A stretch of 64,000 nucleotides of DNA from UBA5972 sp964588725 (GTDB lineage Bacteria > Pseudomonadota > Alphaproteobacteria > Rhodobacterales > Rhodobacteraceae). The stretch spans positions 1 through 64,000 of the forward strand of contig CAZPQL010000003.1 of assembly GCA_964588725.1 (NCBI GenBank), written 5' to 3'. Below the pieces are notes generated by a model. It did no database searches and was not told the origin of the DNA. It worked only from the letters and a program-made list of their open reading frames with translations. A program made the translations under genes and the position numbers. Of the stretch, positions 59,845 through 64,000 are shown piece by piece; the first letter of the stretch is position 1, and each line of letters begins with the position of its first letter.

Positions 59845-61257
59845 CTAATCCGTGGGACGCCAATCGCCGAATCCAAACTGCAAATAGTCACGCGAATACG
59901 CCGCGCGGGCATGTCGCTCGACTGCGGCATCATAAATATGTGTCAGTGCGGCCATTTTGTCTGTTTGCCGCGATCCGACCGCCATGGACGGCAGGCCATT
60001 TTGGCTTTCGATATAGGCAAGCCCTTTGGACAGGTGTTGCTCCTTGATAACGACGCCCGGTGGAGCAACCGAAGAAATACCCTGAAGTATTGCGCTTTGG
60101 CTGGCCCAGACGGGATCGATGCGCATGCCGGTCTGTTCAGCAAGGCTTGCTTTGACAAATTTCAGAAAGGCTAAAAAACTATCGCGGCTGTCGCCTGCTT
60201 CGGGATCAACCCCATAGTCGCGCTGCAGAACTTTACGTAAATCGCCGTACCGGTCGTCGTCGTTGCTAAGGACGCAGCGCAAAAAACAATTATAGGCGCG
60301 GGCAACCGGGTGGCGGATGGCGGTAAAGCTAAGGGCGTTTTCGTGGTTCTGCCGCCAATCCCGCAGGGTTTTCTGACTAAATCCGCTGTGCGCGGTTTCG
60401 CCGTCCGCGCGCGCGTGTGCTTGCAACCAATCAATAACCTGTTCGACCGGTCCGCCCTTGATCGGCAAAAACAACAGTCGCGCATGGTCTGCCGCAACAT
60501 AGCTTGGCACAGCGGCACCGCGGCGCGGTTCAAAATTCGGCGTCGCCGACATATTCATGAAATCAATATCACGCAGTGCTGGTTCAATTTCGGCAAAATT
60601 GGAGACTTTGCTTGATAATGGTTCGGGGTTTTGACGCTTTATTTTTTTGTCCAATGATGTCAGTTTTTGCTGGCAGCCAAGAAATTTTCCCAGCCCGTTA
60701 ACGATCTCGATATCGTTGATGTCGTCGTAGCTGATATAGAATGCGCTTTGGCCGGTAACTTGAAGCGCGCGTTGAATGCGGATCTGAAAATTCTGCAATT
60801 CGCCAAGATACCGCTCAAACTCTTTGGCCGAAAATTCGATCTGCGCGCTGCGCCTGTGCCTGATATTGGTCAGCTTCCACTGGCCGGTTTGCGCGGCGAT
60901 CTTTCGCGACACGTAGCTGTCCAGCGGATTTCGGGTCAAAACGATTTTTGCGCAGGCCGGATCGTCAAGGCAATGTTCCAGCACGCGGCTGTCGTGATCG
61001 CTGAAAAACCGGAAACCGGGTATGCCCGCCGGGCTGGAATCCACCATTTTGCCAAGCAATTCGAGTGGCGCGCGGTTGCGTTCGCTCAGCGAGGTACCGA
61101 AAACGTCCTTTCTGTTGGGTCCACCAACAAATTGCGGATTAAACAGCTCGCCGTAGCATTTGACGTCGTCGAAAAGCCCAAGGTTGCTCTCCAGGTAATT
61201 GGAGCCGGTGCGCATTTCGCCAAATACCACAAAATAGGTGAACGCGATGCCACTCAT
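59845..61257 (-). CDS. NodH-like protein with two sulfotransferase-type domains
   Basis: 470 aa. Domain 1 (about 1-225): PAPS loop VVFGEMRTGSNYLESNL and 3'-phosphate region KIVLTRNPLDSYVSRK. Domain 2 (about 250-470): a second, weaker loop LLFLPIKGGPVEQVIDWL and a family-2 signature FTAIRHPVARAYNCFLR (313-326). So it looks like a tandem fusion, the second copy perhaps degenerate. Its start shares one base with the stop of the GT14 gene upstream, suggesting that it sulfates the glycan made there (inference). Confidence 0.8.
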   Translation of the reverse strand: MSGIAFTYFVVFGEMRTGSNYLESNLGLFDDVKCYGELFNPQFVGGPNRKDVFGTSLSERNRAPLELLGKMVDSSPAGIPGFRFFSDHDSRVLEHCLDDPACAKIVLTRNPLDSYVSRKIAAQTGQWKLTNIRHRRSAQIEFSAKEFERYLGELQNFQIRIQRALQVTGQSAFYISYDDINDIEIVNGLGKFLGCQQKLTSLDKKIKRQNPEPLSSKVSNFAEIEPALRDIDFMNMSATPNFEPRRGAAVPSYVAADHARLLFLPIKGGPVEQVIDWLQAHARADGETAHSGFSQKTLRDWRQNHENALSFTAIRHPVARAYNCFLRCVLSNDDDRYGDLRKVLQRDYGVDPEAGDSRDSFLAFLKFVKASLAEQTGMRIDPVWASQSAILQGISSVAPPGVVIKEQHLSKGLAYIESQNGLPSMAVGSRQTDKMAALTHIYDAAVERHARAAYSRDYLQFGFGDWRPTD

Positions 61258-62954
61258 CAGCGAACAAGATATGGACGCGGAGGTGTGTCTTGCTGTCCGG
61301 CTACGTCGCTGATGGGGAAATCCCCGACCAGATGGGGATTCATGCCCTGATTTCGCAGATTTTGCACGAATTTCCCAAATCCCTGCAAGTCAGCGATGTG
61401 CGGGACTTCGCTCAGTCTTCTGCTGGCCCCTGAATCCTGCGCATCGATGATGGACTGCAGAATCGGCATGGGGTTTTCAACAAAATCGGAAAGTGACCAC
61501 ATCTGGACGCGCGCCCGCACGGAATGTGCTTTCAGCGCCTCAAGATGTGCAACTTCCACACGTTGAAATTTTGCTGCCAGTTTGCGAATTTTGGAAAAAT
61601 TCAGATTGGAATGAAACAGCGGTACCGCCCATGCGCCCGTAACGATCGAAATTCTGGCGTTCGGATCCGAGGCCAGAAATTGAGTGATGTGCTGCCGGTC
61701 GTCTGGTCCAAACTGAAAACTTTGATGTTCGCCTTGCGTGTTCCAGATAAGATTCGCCAAAAAATCTACCGCGTTGTAATCACGCATTTTTGCGCTGTTT
61801 GACAGACAGCCATTATAAATTTTCACACCCCCCGAAAATTTGACTTCGTCTTTGTGAAAAAGATGTCCGTGTACGCGGGTGCCCGTGCGCTTTTCCAGCC
61901 AGGTTTCAAAATTGGTGAAAATGTCACTGAAACCTTCATAGACGCTATAAGGCGCGCAAGTGCGGCTTAGTCCCCAGATTTCGCCACGGGGAAAGCGGCT
62001 TTGCATAATGAGCCCGTCACGACCGTGCGTTCTTTGTTGGCGGGCGCGTGCGAAAATTCTGTCGAGCTTGCGCGGATTTGGTTCGACCAAACCGCTCGTG
62101 GGTTTCTCGTCGCTTAGAAACCGTTCGTACAGCCCATTTGCCTCAGGCCAGATTTTGCGCACGACATAACAGTCCGACCTGCGCAAAAGCTGCATGTGGT
62201 CGTCATAGAAAATATGGGGTTTCCCCTGATTGTCGAACTTTGACAATGTCAGTGACCGGCTTTCAATTGCCGTTGAATATTTTCGCACCAGCGATTGAAA
62301 ATAGGCCTCATCCGGTATCCACACCTTGGAAAAATAACGGTCATAGACCGCGCGCTGCGGGTCTTCAAGAATTTGCGACAGCGTTTGACGGGTCAAACAC
62401 CACCATTGCGACCCAAGATGCGGTACGATCCCTTTGGGAATGCGACGGGAATACCCAAGACGCCTTTGCAGACCGACATAGCGGTCGAAAAGCCAGCGAT
62501 TCTTGCGCCACGAAAACGGAAACCTGAAGGTGAACCGCTCCAGATCCAGCCCGCCTACTGTCCACTTTACCTCTTCTGTGGTGGCTGATTCGATGAAATC
62601 GACGCGTTTGTTGTCGTCAAGAAAGGCCTGAAGATCACGGGCGGGCACCAGCGGCAAACATGATCCGCTTGCCAGGAATACATGCGAAACCTGTGAAAAT
62701 CGGTTTAGCAGTTGCGCTGCAGCCAGCTGAGTGGCCTCGACAATCGAAAACTGCCCCCAGTCACAGGCTTTGCGTGGTGAAAACTCCACGTTGTCAAACG
62801 AAGATAAGTCCTGTTGCAGCTTTTCGTAATCTGAATGGTCCGTGCGACTGTCGACGTGGATGACGACCGGGCATTCGTGTCTGGCCCAATAAGACGCAAC
62901 CTCGGCTGCCCGACCCAGCGATTGATGCACCAACATGACAAACCCGACAGACAT
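61257..62954 (-). CDS. Beta-1,6-N-acetylglucosaminyltransferase-like (GT14) with C-terminal extra domain
   Basis: 565 aa from the ATG at 62954. Residues 1-270 are a Branch/GT14 domain: VGFVMLVHQSLGRAAEVASYW, VVIHVDSRTDHSDYEKL, HVFLASGSCLPLVPA, GSQWWCLTRQTLSQIL, and WIPDEAYFQSL. Residues about 290-565 (IWGLSRTCAPYSVYEGFSDI, RISIVTGAWAVPLFHSNLNF) are a separate domain that I recall only as a DUF on Rhodobacterales GT14 proteins. One base after the GT2 gene and touching the sulfotransferase. Likely glycan branching or extension. Confidence 0.82.
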   Translation of the reverse strand: MSVGFVMLVHQSLGRAAEVASYWARHECPVVIHVDSRTDHSDYEKLQQDLSSFDNVEFSPRKACDWGQFSIVEATQLAAAQLLNRFSQVSHVFLASGSCLPLVPARDLQAFLDDNKRVDFIESATTEEVKWTVGGLDLERFTFRFPFSWRKNRWLFDRYVGLQRRLGYSRRIPKGIVPHLGSQWWCLTRQTLSQILEDPQRAVYDRYFSKVWIPDEAYFQSLVRKYSTAIESRSLTLSKFDNQGKPHIFYDDHMQLLRRSDCYVVRKIWPEANGLYERFLSDEKPTSGLVEPNPRKLDRIFARARQQRTHGRDGLIMQSRFPRGEIWGLSRTCAPYSVYEGFSDIFTNFETWLEKRTGTRVHGHLFHKDEVKFSGGVKIYNGCLSNSAKMRDYNAVDFLANLIWNTQGEHQSFQFGPDDRQHITQFLASDPNARISIVTGAWAVPLFHSNLNFSKIRKLAAKFQRVEVAHLEALKAHSVRARVQMWSLSDFVENPMPILQSIIDAQDSGASRRLSEVPHIADLQGFGKFVQNLRNQGMNPHLVGDFPISDVAGQQDTPPRPYLVR

Positions 62955-62955
62955 A

Positions 62956-64000
62956 TCAGACCCAGTTTCCCTTGGACATAAGCCCAAGAATTTCAAGTTG
63001 CCGCCAGTTGATGTATTTTTCCGACCATTTGCACCAAAGCCCGGACTCTGCGCGCATGCCTTTTGTATAAGCCCGATACTCTTTGCCGTTTGAATAATGC
63101 TCTTTTCGTTCTAGTTCTTCTTCGGATTTTTGGCGAAATGTATTCAGAAACTTGGCGTGAAGAAGACAGCCCGACGCTTTTTCGCCTCCCCATTCGTCGT
63201 AAACCAAATTGAGTCCGCGTGGCAAAAGCCGATGAGTCGAACTGGCGTAGACGTTGCCGCGACTCCATTTCACCAGGGGAATTTTGTTAAGCGCAGGTGC
63301 TTGCTCGGGGTTATCGGGGAAAAATACCCGCGCACGCGGGCCCCCTTGTATCCACAGTTCGCCATAGGTGGCGTTGCGCGAAATCATATAGTTCCCGCTG
63401 TCAAAATACTGCGCCAGCTCCAACGGATTTTGCCCGTCCTTACAAGCAGCAAGATCAGGTGAATCCTTGGGGTACATGTCGATCAGCATGGCACCAAAAG
63501 ATTTGATCGACGATGCGTCCAGCCAGTCGGTCAAAGCCCGCAGGGGCCGTGAGTCGCAAAACGGATAAACAAAATATTCATCCACATCGACGACGAGGCT
63601 CCAGTTTCCTGAACCGTAATGGGACTGCAATCCGTTCAGCCAGTCGATCCCGAACTTGGCCTTGCGATAGCTTTCTTTTGTCCTCCAAAGCGAGACATCT
63701 GACTGGGGTGCCAAATATTCGGGCGAACCGTCTTCGGAATCGTTGTCGACAAACAAAAAATGGTTGACGCCCAGGTGGCGGTAATATTCCAGAAAATAGG
63801 GCAAACGCGGCCGTTCGTTGCGCAGCGTGCAGAACAATAAGATGTGGCCGGGTTCAATCAGGCTGGTTTTATCTGACACGGATTGCAGTTCGCTACGCTT
63901 TCGCAGCGACCTGACGCGTCTTTTTTTTCTTTCAAGCCGAAGCCTGTATGTTTCCAGTACGCCCAATTCCTGCCACCGTCGAACAACGCCCCCAAGGGTA
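62956..64000 (-). CDS. Glycosyltransferase family 2 (5' end probably beyond window)
   Basis: At least 336 aa. HILLFCTLRNERPRLPYFLEYY, HFLFVDNDSEDGS and VVDVDEYF (DxD metal motif) mark a GT2/GT92-like glycosyltransferase. A TTG at 63966 could start it, but the frame stays open to the right edge (VVRRWQELGVLETYRLRLE), which looks like normal N-terminal sequence for the family, so the start probably lies outside. The stop is separated from the GT14 ATG by a single base. First gene seen of the GT2-GT14-sulfotransferase run. Confidence 0.82.
   Translation of the reverse strand, partial: TLGGVVRRWQELGVLETYRLRLERKKRRVRSLRKRSELQSVSDKTSLIEPGHILLFCTLRNERPRLPYFLEYYRHLGVNHFLFVDNDSEDGSPEYLAPQSDVSLWRTKESYRKAKFGIDWLNGLQSHYGSGNWSLVVDVDEYFVYPFCDSRPLRALTDWLDASSIKSFGAMLIDMYPKDSPDLAACKDGQNPLELAQYFDSGNYMISRNATYGELWIQGGPRARVFFPDNPEQAPALNKIPLVKWSRGNVYASSTHRLLPRGLNLVYDEWGGEKASGCLLHAKFLNTFRQKSEEELERKEHYSNGKEYRAYTKGMRAESGLWCKWSEKYINWRQLEILGLMSKGNWV

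Overview
The window looks like chromosomal DNA of a marine alphaproteobacterium of the Rhodobacterales (Roseobacter-like). This rests on gene order and family content, not on a marker-gene search. The supporting blocks are leuC / leuD / leuB / asd spread along one strand with Rhodobacterales-style neighbours, the run rnd-kdsD-lptC-lptA-lptB-hpf-ptsN followed by a NodH-like sulfotransferase and a GT14 glycosyltransferase, gltB-gltD-uppP next to an NDUFA9-like protein, and Na/Pi cotransporter and IalB families. Coding density is high: no gene-free stretch exceeds 300 bases, and the longest (about 280 bases, 5128-5408) holds only one inverted repeat. I see no insertion sequence, integrase, CRISPR array or rRNA. 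One tRNA (Leu, CAG) is present at 42351-42437.

Layout. 1-4153 (minus): asd, then UDP-galactopyranose mutase (glf), a GT2 glycosyltransferase and a partial sulfotransferase, nearly all touching or overlapping. 4222-5127: a phytanoyl-CoA-dioxygenase-like protein with an altered metal-ligand triad. 5409-9313 (minus): a glutamine-synthetase-like ligase, an aldehyde dehydrogenase and an iron alcohol dehydrogenase, a set that fits catabolism of a gamma-glutamylated amino alcohol. 9374-22236: leucine biosynthesis genes interleaved with a Na/Pi cotransporter, an EamA exporter, a LysR regulator facing a NAD-binding protein, a membrane protein overlapping a secreted EEP enzyme, a head-to-head DUF4198 / HupE pair, and an N-acetylmuramoyl-alanine amidase. 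22312-25368: asparaginase, IalB, rlmN. 25501-28491: a mercury resistance island, merR divergent from merTPFA, with a readable MerR-type promoter. 28585-30687: two L,D-transpeptidases, a CAP-domain lipoprotein and a small membrane peptide. 30756-34117: an SDR protein, queG, GST, mtgA. 34182-42208: GOGAT (gltB, gltD), uppP, and an NDUFA9-like protein.

42457-54738 is a near-complete type II secretion system, the most distinctive accessory block. It has gspG-H-I-J-K-L-M in one overlapping run and gspD-E-F plus gspC in another. Between them, on the opposite strand, lie the prepilin peptidase (gspO) and a secreted trypsin-like serine protease that is a natural candidate substrate. A small lipoprotein divergent from gspC is a candidate pilotin.

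54906-59747 is the LPS-transport / RNA maturation run. 59845-64000 (minus) is a GT2, GT14 and tandem-sulfotransferase locus, so both window edges carry glycan plus sulfotransferase genes, suggesting sulfated surface polysaccharides. Starts were chosen by ribosome binding site and homology-like N-termini. Several genes use GTG or TTG.
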